Assembly: GCA_035560235.1 (NCBI GenBank)
Contig: DATMAG010000061.1
Location: forward strand, 62,001 to 126,000
DNA length: 64,000 nucleotides
DNA from: DASRDU01 sp035560235
GTDB lineage: Bacteria; Acidobacteriota; Blastocatellia; RBC074
Direction of reading: 5' to 3'
The position numbers were made by a program, and so were the translations under genes. A model generated the notes under the pieces. That model did not search any database and had not been told where the DNA came from. It saw nothing but the letters and a program-made list of their open reading frames with translations. Below, one piece after another: positions 53,701 to 62,591 of this stretch (position 1 is the first letter of the stretch; each line of letters begins with the position of its first letter).

Positions 53701-54155
53701 CCGGCGACGTTCTGACGGCTCTGGAGCGGCCACCATTCGCCGTCCTGACCTTTGCTGAAGAAATAGCGAATGATCTCATCGCTGTCGGGCGTCCAGCGAG
53801 TCACGATGAAGGTGCGCTCCTGCAGCCGCAGTTCGTGAAACTGACCGAAGTTGCGCACGGCGCCGCCCGCTTCGATCAGATGGCTCTCGTCATCAAACGT
53901 AATCTCTGTTTCGCCGTCCTCTGCAATCAGCCGGTAACCATCCAGATCGCGGCGCAGGCGCATTTCAAAGGGCGATGACCAGCCCGGCCCGAACATTCCG
54001 TCCTGCCGCTCAGTCAGCGCAGTGCTGTAGCGACGGCCAAAGACGAGCGGCAGGCGACCGGGCAGCGTGAAGTCCTCAAATTCATGAAAGAGCGTACCGG
54101 TGGCAACATCAACCGGATGCCCGACTGTCACTCTGCCTGTGCCTTTCTTTTCCAT
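50739..54155 (-). CDS. Rhs-repeat polymorphic toxin with variable C-terminal toxin
   Basis: A 1138-residue Rhs/YD-repeat protein: N-terminal VGHPVDVATGTLFHEFEDFT (DUF6531-type), over 25 YD repeats (e.g. GNRCSYEYNETGLMTRE), then the self-cleaving core signature RFRYYSPDLGRYITQDRIGM and LNPFLWVDPLGL. The variable tip (about 1036-1138) contains GPHADMNPALGHDKPHIGWQ and ERGNITYDGPPGPARS, similar to polymorphic-toxin tips of the Ntox47 type, predicted RNases; the assignment is tentative. The lower-GC tip and the downstream immunity gene point to module exchange. Delivered by the VgrG/PAAR tip of this T6SS. Confidence 0.9.
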   Translation of the reverse strand: MEKKGTGRVTVGHPVDVATGTLFHEFEDFTLPGRLPLVFGRRYSTALTERQDGMFGPGWSSPFEMRLRRDLDGYRLIAEDGETEITFDDESHLIEAGGAVRNFGQFHELRLQERTFIVTRWTPDSDEIIRYFFSKGQDGEWWPLQSRQNVAGQGADLSRDQQGRVVTLRQRREGRGFRLAYNREGRVAEVFLFTPRSERPVLRYSYDKAGRLAEMTDALGNRCSYEYNETGLMTRELSLGGMEFRFRYDSRGRCIETTGPDGFDHQQLKIIDEARLTQVTNPLGFITSYQWNESGQIEREISPLGHTRLTVYDNHGRIAQTISPGAVTAYEYDERGDRVKVTSPTGAVTQYEYNEHHQITGITDPAGHKWSWSFDNTGQPATWRDPSGNTWSYFHNSQGDLAAMKDPLGFERHFTWDESGNLISTTDWLEHRTTYEYNDEGRVIAMTDPLGFRTEAGEDALGRIRLIRHPDGTARKYSWNVYDQITEYTDELGAITRWRYTPCGLVRKVIRPHGGQIRFRYSNVPGQLITVTNENGAEHHYEYDADGRMIKETDFGGRITHYEYDRDGQVAAIVNAAGHRTELRRNAAGAITSVECDDGSKITYEYDSRGYLVKADNGDCPVEREYDAAGRLIVEKQGEYTITSRYDAAGNRLHRHSSLDRETRFEWDGNGQVKKIQTGELDPILFEYDARQCEVARYVPGGVRINQAFDGRGRQIEQWTGSARRPGRVSVGVSTAEGVHRQYKYDAASNLTEMLDARWGMTKYTYDPAGRITSAQHPNSFIERFLYDPADNFRKIERLTATAANVIPGETPDWQYGKGNELLRRDGVTYEYDALGQLVRKADAEGETSYHWNRFGQLSGVTLPGGAEWRYRYDAFSRRVEKQGPIQRVGFVWDKDVILHEAHQVKEDKADLIDWEFEPLGFAPIAKCVGKELYFCVNDIVGTPRELMAGNGNVKWAVKLLVFGGETESRAETECPLRFQGQWYDPETGMHYNRFRYYSPDLGRYITQDRIGMGGGENFYSYVLNPFLWVDPLGLVQVEHAPDFDTARRMAFERAGMTDPGLITATKFDASGTAVEFKGPGGAKVAYDGPHADMNPALGHDKPHIGWQSAGKRKGGGAERGNITYDGPPGPARSDCKT

Positions 54156-54237
54156 CTCAGATGCGATTGTGCGAAGTGTTCCGACTTACTTTCCGCAGTG
54201 ATGAAGTGAACCCGCCGGGTTCATCGGCTGAGTTCTA

Positions 54238-55146
54238 TCAGCCAGCGCCGGAGCGCCCGCCAGCGCCCCGGCCTCGCGATCTCAGCCCCTTGACCAGTTT
54301 CATCAGACCTTTGGCAATGTTCTGCCAGGTCGGCATCGGGAATCCGCCGATCAGCACGTTGGGTGAAGTGTTCAATGTAACCGCGCCGACTGTGCCGGGC
54401 GGGATGATCGGCTGATCCTTGCCCATCATCTGCCCCATCGCCTGCGCGACCATGTCATTGGCCATCTGTGCCGCCATCATCGAGGCATTCAACCCCATTG
54501 CGGCAGACATCGCCGCATCGTTCTGCCCGCTGACCGATTCATAGGCGTCACCGAGAATCGTCATCACCTGCGCGGCCATCCCGGCCATCGCCATCGCTCT
54601 CATCGCCGTCTGCAACGCCGCTCGCGCGCCGCGCGCGGCGGCTCCCGCTGGTGGCGCAGGCTTGCAGTGATAAGTGATGTCAAGCGTGCGCGCCGCCCTT
54701 GCGCCTCCGATGAATACCTTTGACGAGCCGGTGAAGACTTCGTAAATCGGCGGCAGGCCGAAGCAGGTCGGCGTGATGCCCAGATCGCCGCAGCGCGCCG
54801 CCGGTTTGCCGTTGATCAGCACCTGCACGCAGGAGCCGAACATAATCGGCCCGATTGGCGGAAACGGAATCGGCGGCGACGGCGGGCAGAGGCTCGGCGG
54901 GTGCGCGGAATGCGCGTGCGGCAGTCCGAAGGCGATTGATCCGACCGTCGCAGCCGGGAACGACGGCAGCGCCTGAGAGATGAAATTCGTCGCGGTCGCA
55001 AAGCCTTCGTTGAGCAGATTGACCGCCTGTCCCGGCAGTCCGACAACCTTGCCGATGGCCCCGGCTGCTGTGTGCAACGCATTCGTCGGACGTCCCGGCG
55101 GTCGCGGCGCAGGCACGTGCGCCAGGCTGGAATGCGAGAAATCCAT
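54238..55146 (-). CDS. PAAR-domain spike tip protein
   Basis: A 302-residue protein. The N-terminal ~80 residues are Ala/Pro-rich with two helical stretches. The middle has the PAAR-like signature (GSCVQVLINGKPAARCGDLG, GSSKVFIGGARAARTLDITY), and the C-terminal part ends in PNVLIGGFPMPTWQNIAKGL, typical of PAAR proteins next to Rhs effectors. It should sharpen the VgrG spike and carry the Rhs toxin. The ATG at 55146 overlaps the TPR gene stop by one nt (TGATG), and GGAGGTGAGG lies upstream. Confidence 0.87.
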   Translation of the reverse strand: MDFSHSSLAHVPAPRPPGRPTNALHTAAGAIGKVVGLPGQAVNLLNEGFATATNFISQALPSFPAATVGSIAFGLPHAHSAHPPSLCPPSPPIPFPPIGPIMFGSCVQVLINGKPAARCGDLGITPTCFGLPPIYEVFTGSSKVFIGGARAARTLDITYHCKPAPPAGAAARGARAALQTAMRAMAMAGMAAQVMTILGDAYESVSGQNDAAMSAAMGLNASMMAAQMANDMVAQAMGQMMGKDQPIIPPGTVGAVTLNTSPNVLIGGFPMPTWQNIAKGLMKLVKGLRSRGRGAGGRSGAG

Positions 55147-56387
55147 CACCTCACCTCCTGCGTCGCCGTCTCGCGCAATTCTGCCTCGACCTCTCTGAAC
55201 TGCTGCTCCCTGCCGAGTCGCTGATGCAGTTCGGCCAGGCGTTCCAGATTGCTCCGCAGCAGTTCCGGCAGCCCGATGTTGCGGCAAAGCGTGGCGGCGC
55301 TCTGCCAGCTTGCGATGGCCTGCTCATACGCGCCGCGTTTTTCCTGACAAACGCCGCGCAGTTCGAGCGCCTGTGCCTTGCCCTCCGGATCGAGCAGGTG
55401 CGCGTGCAGCTTGTCGAGGCCGTCGTAATACTGTTCGGCTTCCGGATACCGCTCCAGCCTGAAAGCCACATCGGCCAGGTTTCTGACGACAGTAGCGAGC
55501 AGGTGCGGCTGCTCGGCCTCTGCCGCCGGAACGAGCGCGCATTCATACCAGTGCTGCGCCTGGCCTGGATCACCCGCGCGGTGCGCCACGTCACCGAGTC
55601 CGTTGATTGCGATGGCCTGCAACTGCAGATTCCCTGTCTGCTGCGCGTAACCGAGCAGCAGGTTGAATTTCGTCACTGCCTGCTCAGCGCGGTTGTGCGC
55701 GTAATCCATGTAAGCGAGCGCCAGCAGCGAGGGCATCCGCTCGTCCAGCGGCAGTTCCTCATTCACCACTTCTCTTTCCAGCTCGCGCGCAATCGCTCCG
55801 GCGCTGAAATCAACGCGCTGCACGCGCACGCGCGGAGCGTTCATCAGGTCGGGAGCAGCCTGCCTGAAATTGACATCCGCGCGGAAGATCAGCCGCACGC
55901 TGCGCATCCAGGGCTGAAGGCCCTGCCACGGAACGAGTGATGAAACCAGCCGCAGGTACGACCGGCGATCTGCAATCTTCAGCGGAATCATCGCCCAGAC
56001 CAGCCGGTGCCCGCCTTCGCGCGGCAGCAGCGACCGCGCGTAATCAATCGCCCCGCGCAGCCGGTCAGAGGCCGCCAGGCTTTCGCTCAAAAGATCATCA
56101 GGAAAAGGCGGCAGCGGCTCACGGCCTTCCTGGGCAAGCATCTCGTCGGCCAGCCGGTGCTGTTCCTTCAGGTGCTTCAGGGCTTCCGTCACAAACGGCC
56201 CCGGCGAGAGAAAGTCGTGGGCGAAAAGCAGAAACAGATCCGGGCTGCCGGATTGTTCAAGGTCGCGCAGCGTCTGCAGCACCATTGGCGCGTCGTTGAC
56301 TGCGCTGATCGAAAGCAGCATCAGGTCATCGCGCTGCTCGATGAAATCCGCCAGCCGCTTTTTCAGTTGTGCGACAAGTTGCTGCAT
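55146..56387 (-). CDS. TPR-containing T6SS accessory/adaptor protein
   Basis: A 413-residue soluble protein. The N-terminal ~170 residues contain an alpha/beta fold (FIEQRDDLMLLSISAVNDAP, DLFLLFAHDFLSPGPFVTEA, HRLVWAMIPLKIADRRSYLR). The C-terminal half has about five TPRs (LQAIAINGLGDVAHRAGDPG). Its place between vgrG and PAAR suggests an adaptor or chaperone that loads the Rhs effector onto VgrG, similar in role to the known DUF4123/TPR adaptors though not the same family. It begins three nt after the vgrG stop. Confidence 0.75.
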   Translation of the reverse strand: MQQLVAQLKKRLADFIEQRDDLMLLSISAVNDAPMVLQTLRDLEQSGSPDLFLLFAHDFLSPGPFVTEALKHLKEQHRLADEMLAQEGREPLPPFPDDLLSESLAASDRLRGAIDYARSLLPREGGHRLVWAMIPLKIADRRSYLRLVSSLVPWQGLQPWMRSVRLIFRADVNFRQAAPDLMNAPRVRVQRVDFSAGAIARELEREVVNEELPLDERMPSLLALAYMDYAHNRAEQAVTKFNLLLGYAQQTGNLQLQAIAINGLGDVAHRAGDPGQAQHWYECALVPAAEAEQPHLLATVVRNLADVAFRLERYPEAEQYYDGLDKLHAHLLDPEGKAQALELRGVCQEKRGAYEQAIASWQSAATLCRNIGLPELLRSNLERLAELHQRLGREQQFREVEAELRETATQEVR

Positions 56388-56390
56388 GGC

Positions 56391-58400
56391 CTAGTTGAGT
56401 TTGATCAGCGCGCCGCTGAGTTCGTGTGTGCCGACAGCAGTGGTTGAAATCGCCGTTCCCGAGGTCGTGACCTTCTGCCTGTCGAGCGTGACGGTCTGAG
56501 CGCCCACGCCGCTTTTGACCTCCTGTGTGCCAATGATTTCGATCTTCACGCCGTGAATCTGAATCGTCCCGTCTGATTTCATCACGATCATGCTCGCGCC
56601 CGTGTGCAGCTTGATTTCATTGGTTGCCGTGATCAGGATCTTCGTTTTGCAGTCAATCGTCAGATCCTGCAGCACAGTCGTCTTCTGCGTGTTGTCATAA
56701 TTTTCAGTCAGCGCGCCCTTGACGTGATAAGTCGCCGTATTCGCCGCGACATTGTGACTGTAGGTGCCTTCGGTAATCGTGATGCTCGTGGCCTTTTTGA
56801 TCGTCTCGGTGTGCGTGCCGTCAACGGTAATGGCGCGATTGTTTCTGACCGCCTGCGTGTCGTCGTGTTCGACGGTTGTGATCATGTCGTACTGCGCGTG
56901 AATGTTGATCTTCTCCTTCCCGGCAGTATCGTCCATGTTCAGTTCGTTGTAACCCTGTCCCTTGTGCGTCTGCGACTTGATGCCGCTGACGACCATTCCG
57001 GCGGGCAGAGTGTAAGGCGGCATTGATTCGGCGTTGTAAACGCGCCCGGTGATGATCGGGCGATCCGGATCGCCTTCGATGAAATCAACGATCACCTCCT
57101 GGCCGATGCGCGGGATCGAGATGCCGCCCCAGCCCTTGCCGGCCCAGGGCTGCGAAACGCGAATCCAGCAGGAACTGTTCTCATCACGTTTGCCTTCACG
57201 ATCCCAGTGGAACTGAACCTTCACGCGGCCATATTTGTCGGTGTAAATCTCCTCGCCTGCCGGGCCGACGACGATGGCGGTCTGTGTGCCCTGCATCAGC
57301 GGCACCGGAGTTATTCGCGGCGGGCGGAAGGGCGTCTTGTCGGGAATGCAGCGAAACCGGTTCGCGTAACGCAGGTTGTCTGCGGCCTCTGCGGGCGAGC
57401 CGGTTTCGTAATTGTCGCCCTGCTCCATCGCGTGCTGCACCCAGATCAGCACATATGGCTGATTGAGATTCTTCCGGTAATGATTCTTCAGATCGAATTT
57501 GAAGCCGGGCACAAAGCCGCGACAGGTGCCAGCGCCGTCAATCGTCCGCCGCGCTGACTCTTCTTCTTCCATGCGCACGCTGACGAGGGCTTCGCCTTCA
57601 TCCACGCTGTAATATTCGCCAGGATAATCGTAAATTTCGAACTTGCGTTCATCCTGTCCTTCAATGCTGGCCGCCAGATTCAGCGAGGGCTGCTCAAAAT
57701 TGAAATCCCTGACCTCGAATTTGCCGGGGCGAATCTCCTGTGTGTAACTCCACTGCGTGACAATGTCATCCTGACCTTCTTCACCAATGCCTGAAACATA
57801 ACTCACAGTCTGATGCCATTCGCAGGGCTTGAACTCGCCCGGATGATCGGCCAGCACGAGGATGTGCCTGTCCTCTTCATGCTCGAAGAAATAAAAAATG
57901 CCTTCCTCCTCCATCAGCCGCGAGACGAAGTTGAAGTCGGTTTCGCGGTACTGCACGCAGTAATCGCGCGACTTGTAACTTTCGTGCAGTTTCAGCTTGA
58001 AATCGGTGAAGCCGTATTCTCTGAAGATCTTCTGCAGAATGTCAGGCACGCTCAGGTTCTGAAAGATGCGGCAGTCGCTCGTTCGTGTCAGCAGCCACAG
58101 CCAGGGCACCAGCGTCGCGTTGTAATGAGCGAAGTGCTGTGATGAACCGCCCTGTGAAAAGGAACTGATGACGCCGTTGATGAACCGTTCGCTCTCATCG
58201 GGCAGAGTGATTCTGATCGTCGCCCGCTGGCCGACGATGGATTCAAATCTGATCGAGCGATTCTCGGAATGCATTCTCAGGTCGAAGTGAAAGAGCCGGG
58301 AGACGCCTTCCTCTCCATTGAAGCCCTGCAGGAGCAGCACATCCTTACCCAGCGGAGTGTTGATCTGAATCAGCCTGTTGTCCTGAGTGTATGCACCCAT
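56391..58400 (-). CDS. vgrG: Type VI secretion spike protein VgrG
   Basis: A 669-residue VgrG (TssI): gp27-like N-terminal part (LLLQGFNGEEGVSRLFHFDL, RDYCVQYRETDFNFVSRLME, EEGIFYFFEHEEDRHILVLA), gp5 OB-fold (KVQFHWDREGKRDENSSCWI, VSQPWAGKGWGGISIPRIGQ, EVIVDFIEGDPDRPIITGRV) and a C-terminal beta-helix with repeats (NNRAITVDGTHTETIKKATS). No extra effector domain is attached. It forms the puncturing tip with the PAAR protein. The ATG at 58400 has GAGGAG upstream. Confidence 0.95.
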   Translation of the reverse strand: MGAYTQDNRLIQINTPLGKDVLLLQGFNGEEGVSRLFHFDLRMHSENRSIRFESIVGQRATIRITLPDESERFINGVISSFSQGGSSQHFAHYNATLVPWLWLLTRTSDCRIFQNLSVPDILQKIFREYGFTDFKLKLHESYKSRDYCVQYRETDFNFVSRLMEEEGIFYFFEHEEDRHILVLADHPGEFKPCEWHQTVSYVSGIGEEGQDDIVTQWSYTQEIRPGKFEVRDFNFEQPSLNLAASIEGQDERKFEIYDYPGEYYSVDEGEALVSVRMEEEESARRTIDGAGTCRGFVPGFKFDLKNHYRKNLNQPYVLIWVQHAMEQGDNYETGSPAEAADNLRYANRFRCIPDKTPFRPPRITPVPLMQGTQTAIVVGPAGEEIYTDKYGRVKVQFHWDREGKRDENSSCWIRVSQPWAGKGWGGISIPRIGQEVIVDFIEGDPDRPIITGRVYNAESMPPYTLPAGMVVSGIKSQTHKGQGYNELNMDDTAGKEKINIHAQYDMITTVEHDDTQAVRNNRAITVDGTHTETIKKATSITITEGTYSHNVAANTATYHVKGALTENYDNTQKTTVLQDLTIDCKTKILITATNEIKLHTGASMIVMKSDGTIQIHGVKIEIIGTQEVKSGVGAQTVTLDRQKVTTSGTAISTTAVGTHELSGALIKLN

Positions 58401-58462
58401 GTTGTCTCCTCTCGTTCCGTCGCTCAGCCCGCCACACCTGCGTCACCCTGCCCGGCCCGCTG

Positions 58463-59266
58463 TCAGGGGAGCGTACTGTTCCCGCCCATCAGAACCATCT
58501 TTGCCCGTTCAAAATAACTGATCCGGTCACTCAGCCCGTTGTAACCGCCATTGATGCGCCGGGTCAGTTCCTTAAAGTTTCTGGCGCTGTCAGCCTGGGC
58601 AAGCTGATTCAGCTTGTTGGCCTTCCAGAACCAGGCGGCGAGGCGCGCGGCGATGGCCGGTTCTGCCGCGAGCGCCGGATTGTTTTCCAGATCGAGTTTC
58701 AGCGCAGCACCGGCGGCCCGGTAGTTGTTGCGCCCGGTGATCTGAATGTAGCCTCTGCCGTGATACTTCGCGCCGTCTCCGGCTTCAGTGTTGCCCAGAG
58801 CAGCGGCTACCTTCCGGCGGCGCGGGCTGGGACTGTCCTTGTCATACATGAAGAAAAAGTAGTCGTACCATTTATCGTCGGCTTCCTTTTCCTTGTACTT
58901 CTCTTTGGTGTACTGGGTCTTTCCGCCTCTTTCCTCCATCGTTTTGAAACCGGCACTTTCATGCGCCAGCTGGGCGATGAACATTGCCTGCCCGACAACC
59001 GTGCTGATGCCGACTTCGTGCATCGCCAGACTGAGGTCAGCCGCCACTGCCCCGGCCCGGTCACCGAGTCCGGGCACGATTTGTCGGAGCATCTCGCCGG
59101 TCAGGACAACCGGTTCTCCCGCGCGGCTCGCGCCACCGGCCAGCGTGCCTGAACCGGTTACCCCCAGTGGTCCCGGCACCGACGACGGAAATCTGATGGT
59201 CGTGCCGTCATCGAGGACATATTCGTTTCTGATGGAGCAGTAAGGTCCGGGAATTCTGCTGCGCAT
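58463..59266 (-). CDS. GH19 chitinase/lysozyme-like T6SS effector
   Basis: A 267-residue protein with a GH19 domain at about 55-260: FIAQLAHESAGFKTMEERGG with catalytic Glu103, YHGRGYIQITGRNNYRAAGA and ADSARNFKELTRRINGGYNG. Bacterial GH19 proteins of this size are mostly peptidoglycan-degrading endolysin-like enzymes. The ~50-residue N-terminal part (RIPGPYCSIRNEYVLDDGTT) could be a delivery domain. No signal peptide is seen, which fits transport by the T6SS rather than Sec. Position between vgrG and clpV supports an effector role. The ATG at 59266 follows AAAGGAG. Confidence 0.85.
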   Translation of the reverse strand: MRSRIPGPYCSIRNEYVLDDGTTIRFPSSVPGPLGVTGSGTLAGGASRAGEPVVLTGEMLRQIVPGLGDRAGAVAADLSLAMHEVGISTVVGQAMFIAQLAHESAGFKTMEERGGKTQYTKEKYKEKEADDKWYDYFFFMYDKDSPSPRRRKVAAALGNTEAGDGAKYHGRGYIQITGRNNYRAAGAALKLDLENNPALAAEPAIAARLAAWFWKANKLNQLAQADSARNFKELTRRINGGYNGLSDRISYFERAKMVLMGGNSTLP

Positions 59267-59328
59267 GATGTGACTCCTTTCTCTCTCAGCCAGGCAATGA
59301 AAAGAGAAATCATCTGTGCCCGGTGATC

Positions 59329-59411
59329 CTTCTGATTCCTGAATCCTGAAACCTGAACCCTGTTTTTCAGAGTAAATCAGGAATCAGGCCACAGGATTCA
59401 GGAATCAGAAG
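59329..59411 (+). repeat. Heptamer-array inverted repeat in the T6SS operon
   Basis: Perfect 20-nt arms (59329-59348 and 59392-59411). Left arm in 7-nt units GATTCCT, GAATCCT, GAAACCT, GAACCCT; right arm AATCAGG, AATCAGG, CCACAGG, ATTCAGG, AATCAGA. It lies between the small envelope protein gene and the GH19 gene, both on the minus strand. Confidence 0.92.
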
Positions 59412-59446
59412 TGCCTGTCACAGGCCTCAGACTTATTCCCTGATGC

Positions 59447-59878
59447 TTACCTGATCTTCACCTCAAGTTTATAGCTGGCATTGCCCCGCGTTCCGCCGAC
59501 GACGATCAGATAATCACCCGACATCGGCAGCTTCCCGCTCCACGTCCTCGCGTCCTCGCCTTCGCCTGCTCCGGCCAGCGTTTTTCTGCCGCCGGGTCTG
59601 TAGATCTGAAAGACCGCGTTGTCTTCCGCTGAAGTGAGGCTGACAGTCATCACCTGTCGCGCTCTGGCTTTGACCAGATACCGGTCACGCTCTCCGCGCA
59701 TGACGCTGCCTTCGAGCATCACGGAATCAGCGCCGCGCGCGAATCTGATTCTCACCGGCGGCCTCTGCGAAAAGGCGATGGTGACGCTGACCGCCAGCGC
59801 CAGCAGCACTGTCAGCCAGCGCCAGTTCCGGCCACGCTGCTGCTCTTCAGGGTCAGTCACGCGCTCAGGAAATTTCAT
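59447..59878 (-). CDS. Small envelope protein with PPC-like domain (candidate lysozyme inhibitor/immunity)
   Basis: A 143-residue protein: a membrane-anchor or uncleaved signal segment (WRWLTVLLALAVSVTIAFSQ) followed by one beta-sandwich of the PPC-like/lysozyme-inhibitor type (RYLVKARARQVMTVSLTS, EDNAVFQIYRPGGRKTLAG, SGDYLIVVGGTRGNASYKLE). It starts inside the end of clpV (14-nt overlap) and lies just before the GH19 effector gene in the operon. A periplasmic protector against the GH19 enzyme is a reasonable guess, not a demonstrated function. The ATG at 59878 follows GGAAGG. Confidence 0.65.
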   Translation of the reverse strand: MKFPERVTDPEEQQRGRNWRWLTVLLALAVSVTIAFSQRPPVRIRFARGADSVMLEGSVMRGERDRYLVKARARQVMTVSLTSAEDNAVFQIYRPGGRKTLAGAGEGEDARTWSGKLPMSGDYLIVVGGTRGNASYKLEVKIR

Positions 59879-62573
59879 AACTGAACCTTCCACCCTCACC
59901 GACATCAACCTTCACCTGCGTCACGGCTTTGCCTTCGGCCATGCGCGCTAAGAATTCGCCGCTCATTTCGGGCAGCAGCGTGCGGGTCAGAATGTGATCC
60001 ACGTTGCGCGCGCCGCTTTCGACTTCCTTACAACGGCTGGCGATTTCATTGATGACGGCTTCGGTGCAGCTGAAGTCAGCGCCGTGATTTTCAGCAATGC
60101 GTCTGCCGATGCGACCGAGTTGCAGTTTGATGATCTCGCGCATCACGTCATCGCTGATCGGGTAGTACGGCACGACAGCCATGCGCCCGATCAGCGCGGG
60201 CTTGAAGACCTTGAGCAGTTCAGGGCGAATCGCTTCGACCAGACCTTCGGGTTCGGGCCGCGTGTCAGGATCGGCGCAGAGTTTGTGAATGGTGTCGAGG
60301 CCCACATTCGACGTGAGCAGGATGACCGTGTTCTTGAAATCAATCTCGCGGCCTTCGCCGTCTTCGAGCATGCCCTTGTCAAAGACCTGATAAAAAAGTT
60401 CCATCACGTCCGGGTGCGCTTTTTCGACTTCATCGAGCAGCACGACCGAATAAGGCTTGCGGCGCACGGCTTCAGTCAGCACGCCGCCTTCGCCGTAACC
60501 GACATAACCCGGAGGCGATCCCTTGAGCGATGAGACGGTGTGCGCTTCCTGATACTCGCTCATATTGATCGTCACCAGATTTCTTTCGCCGCCGTAAAGC
60601 GTGTCGGCCAGCGCCAGCGCGGTTTCAGTCTTGCCGACGCCGCTCGGCCCGACGAGCAGAAAGACGCCGATGGGACGGCGCGGGTCAGTCAGGTTCGCGC
60701 GCGAAGTGCGAATGCGCTGGCTGATGGCCTGAAGCGCGTGATCCTGGCCGATGACGCGCTGCCTGAGTTTGTCAGCGAGTCGCAGCACGGTGTTGATTTC
60801 ATCGGCCATCATCTTGCCGACCGGAATGCCCGTCCATCCCGAAATGACTTCGGCAATTGTCTGCGAAGTGACGCAGGCCTGCATCAGCGGCGTTTCGCCC
60901 TGAGCCTGCTCAAGTTCAGCATTGAGCTGTGCAAGCTGCGAACGCAGTGCATCAGGATCAGTCGCGGCGCCTGCTTCAGCCGTTGCCGGCTCAGCCCCGG
61001 CAGCAGCAGCGGCGGCTGCGCCATTGCCGTTTTTACTGCTCGCGTGCGCTTCGAGTTTGCCGCGAATGTCACGAATCTGATTGATCAGTTCGATTTCACG
61101 AACCCACTGCGCCTTGAGCTGCGTGAGCCTTTCTTCCTGAGCTGACTTTTCGGCTTTCAGTTCATCAAGCCGTTTCTGATGATTTGTTCCGGTGACGGCT
61201 TCGCGTTCGAGCGCGCCGATTTCAGTCGCAAGTTGCGTGATGCGGCGTTCGGCATCTTCAACGGCTGAAGGAGTCGCGGCCTGGCCAATCGCCACGCGGG
61301 CGCAGGCCGTGTCGAGCACGCTCACTGATTTGTCGGGCAACTGTCGGCCTGAAATGTAACGATGCGAAAGATGCACTGAATCCGCGACGGCTTCATCGAG
61401 GATGCGCACGCGATGATGATTTTCGAGCATTTCAACCAGGCCGCGCATCATCGCAATCGCCTTTGCTTCATCCGGCTCTTCGACCTTGACGACCTGGAAG
61501 CGGCGGGCAAGCGCGGCGTCCTTTTCAAAATACTTTTTGTATTCGGCCCAGGTCGTCGCGGCAATCGTGCGCAGTTCGCCGCGCGCGAGCGCAGGCTTGA
61601 GCAGGTTGGCCGCGTCGTTCTGTCCGGCCTGGCCGCCTGCGCCAATCATCGTGTGAGCTTCGTCAATAAACAGGATGATCGGCTGCGGCGATGACTTGAC
61701 CTCTTCGATGACCGATTTCAGGCGATTCTCGAATTCGCCCTTGATGCCCGCGCCGGCCTGAAGCAAACCAAGATCGAGCGTGCGCACAGCCACGTTTCTG
61801 AGCGGCAGCGGGACATCTCCCTGCGCGACTCTGAGCGCGAAGCCTTCGACGACGGCGGTTTTGCCGACGCCTGCTTCGCCGGTCAGAATCGGATTGTTCT
61901 GGCGGCGGCGGGTGAGAATGTCAACGACCTGGCGAATCTCGAAATCACGGCCCAGCACCGGATCAATCTTTCCGGCCCGCGCCCGCGCCGTCAGATCAAT
62001 CGTGAACTGATCGAGCGCCTGCGTTTTGCCCGGCACGCCGCCCGCTGTCGGCGCGCCATCACCCGACGGCTGACCACTTGAAGCAGCAGCGGCCTTGTCT
62101 TCGGCTGATCCGGCGACGATGTCAGCAAAGCTCTTCTTCAGACCTTCGACTGAAATTTCATTGAACTCCTTCGAGGCTTCGCGGGCGATGCGGGCGAGTT
62201 CTTCAGAACTGAGCAGGGCGAGCAGCAGATGGCCTGAGCGAACCTTTGGCGCACCGAATTCGATTGAAGCGAGCAGCCACGCTTCCTGAATCAGCTTTGG
62301 CAAATTGGGCGAAAGCGCAGGCGTGCGGGCGTTGCCTGTTTTCAAACGGTCGAGCGAGCGCGTGAGGTCTTTACTCAGGCGCGCCGCGTCAACTTCGTAA
62401 TGGCGCAGGATGCGCGAAAAATCGGTGTCCGGCGCTTCAAGCAGCTTGAGGAGCAGATGCTCCAGATCAACATCGTAATTGGTGCGCGACAGGCACAGTC
62501 CGGCAGCGGCTTCGAGCGCGCTGCGGCACTGATCATCGAGCCGCCCGATCAGAGATTTGAGATTGAGATTCAT
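59865..62573 (-). CDS. clpV: T6SS AAA+ unfoldase ClpV/TssH
   Basis: A 902-residue Hsp100-type ATPase: Clp N-domain (DVDLEHLLLKLLEAPDTDFS), first Walker A GEAGVGKTAVVEGFAL and Walker B LFIDEAHTMIG, coiled-coil middle domain, second Walker A GPSGVGKTETALAL and Walker B LLDEVEKAHP, and a C-terminal D2-small domain. The short N-domain and Ala/Gly-rich linker (EDKAAAASSGQPSGDGAPTA) fit ClpV rather than ClpB. It disassembles the contracted TssBC sheath for reuse. Neighbours tssG, vgrG and PAAR support the T6SS assignment. The ATG at 62573 follows AAGGAACC. Confidence 0.95.
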   Translation of the reverse strand: MNLNLKSLIGRLDDQCRSALEAAAGLCLSRTNYDVDLEHLLLKLLEAPDTDFSRILRHYEVDAARLSKDLTRSLDRLKTGNARTPALSPNLPKLIQEAWLLASIEFGAPKVRSGHLLLALLSSEELARIAREASKEFNEISVEGLKKSFADIVAGSAEDKAAAASSGQPSGDGAPTAGGVPGKTQALDQFTIDLTARARAGKIDPVLGRDFEIRQVVDILTRRRQNNPILTGEAGVGKTAVVEGFALRVAQGDVPLPLRNVAVRTLDLGLLQAGAGIKGEFENRLKSVIEEVKSSPQPIILFIDEAHTMIGAGGQAGQNDAANLLKPALARGELRTIAATTWAEYKKYFEKDAALARRFQVVKVEEPDEAKAIAMMRGLVEMLENHHRVRILDEAVADSVHLSHRYISGRQLPDKSVSVLDTACARVAIGQAATPSAVEDAERRITQLATEIGALEREAVTGTNHQKRLDELKAEKSAQEERLTQLKAQWVREIELINQIRDIRGKLEAHASSKNGNGAAAAAAAGAEPATAEAGAATDPDALRSQLAQLNAELEQAQGETPLMQACVTSQTIAEVISGWTGIPVGKMMADEINTVLRLADKLRQRVIGQDHALQAISQRIRTSRANLTDPRRPIGVFLLVGPSGVGKTETALALADTLYGGERNLVTINMSEYQEAHTVSSLKGSPPGYVGYGEGGVLTEAVRRKPYSVVLLDEVEKAHPDVMELFYQVFDKGMLEDGEGREIDFKNTVILLTSNVGLDTIHKLCADPDTRPEPEGLVEAIRPELLKVFKPALIGRMAVVPYYPISDDVMREIIKLQLGRIGRRIAENHGADFSCTEAVINEIASRCKEVESGARNVDHILTRTLLPEMSGEFLARMAEGKAVTQVKVDVGEGGRFSYEIS

Positions 62574-62591
62574 AACAATGGTTCCTTATAG

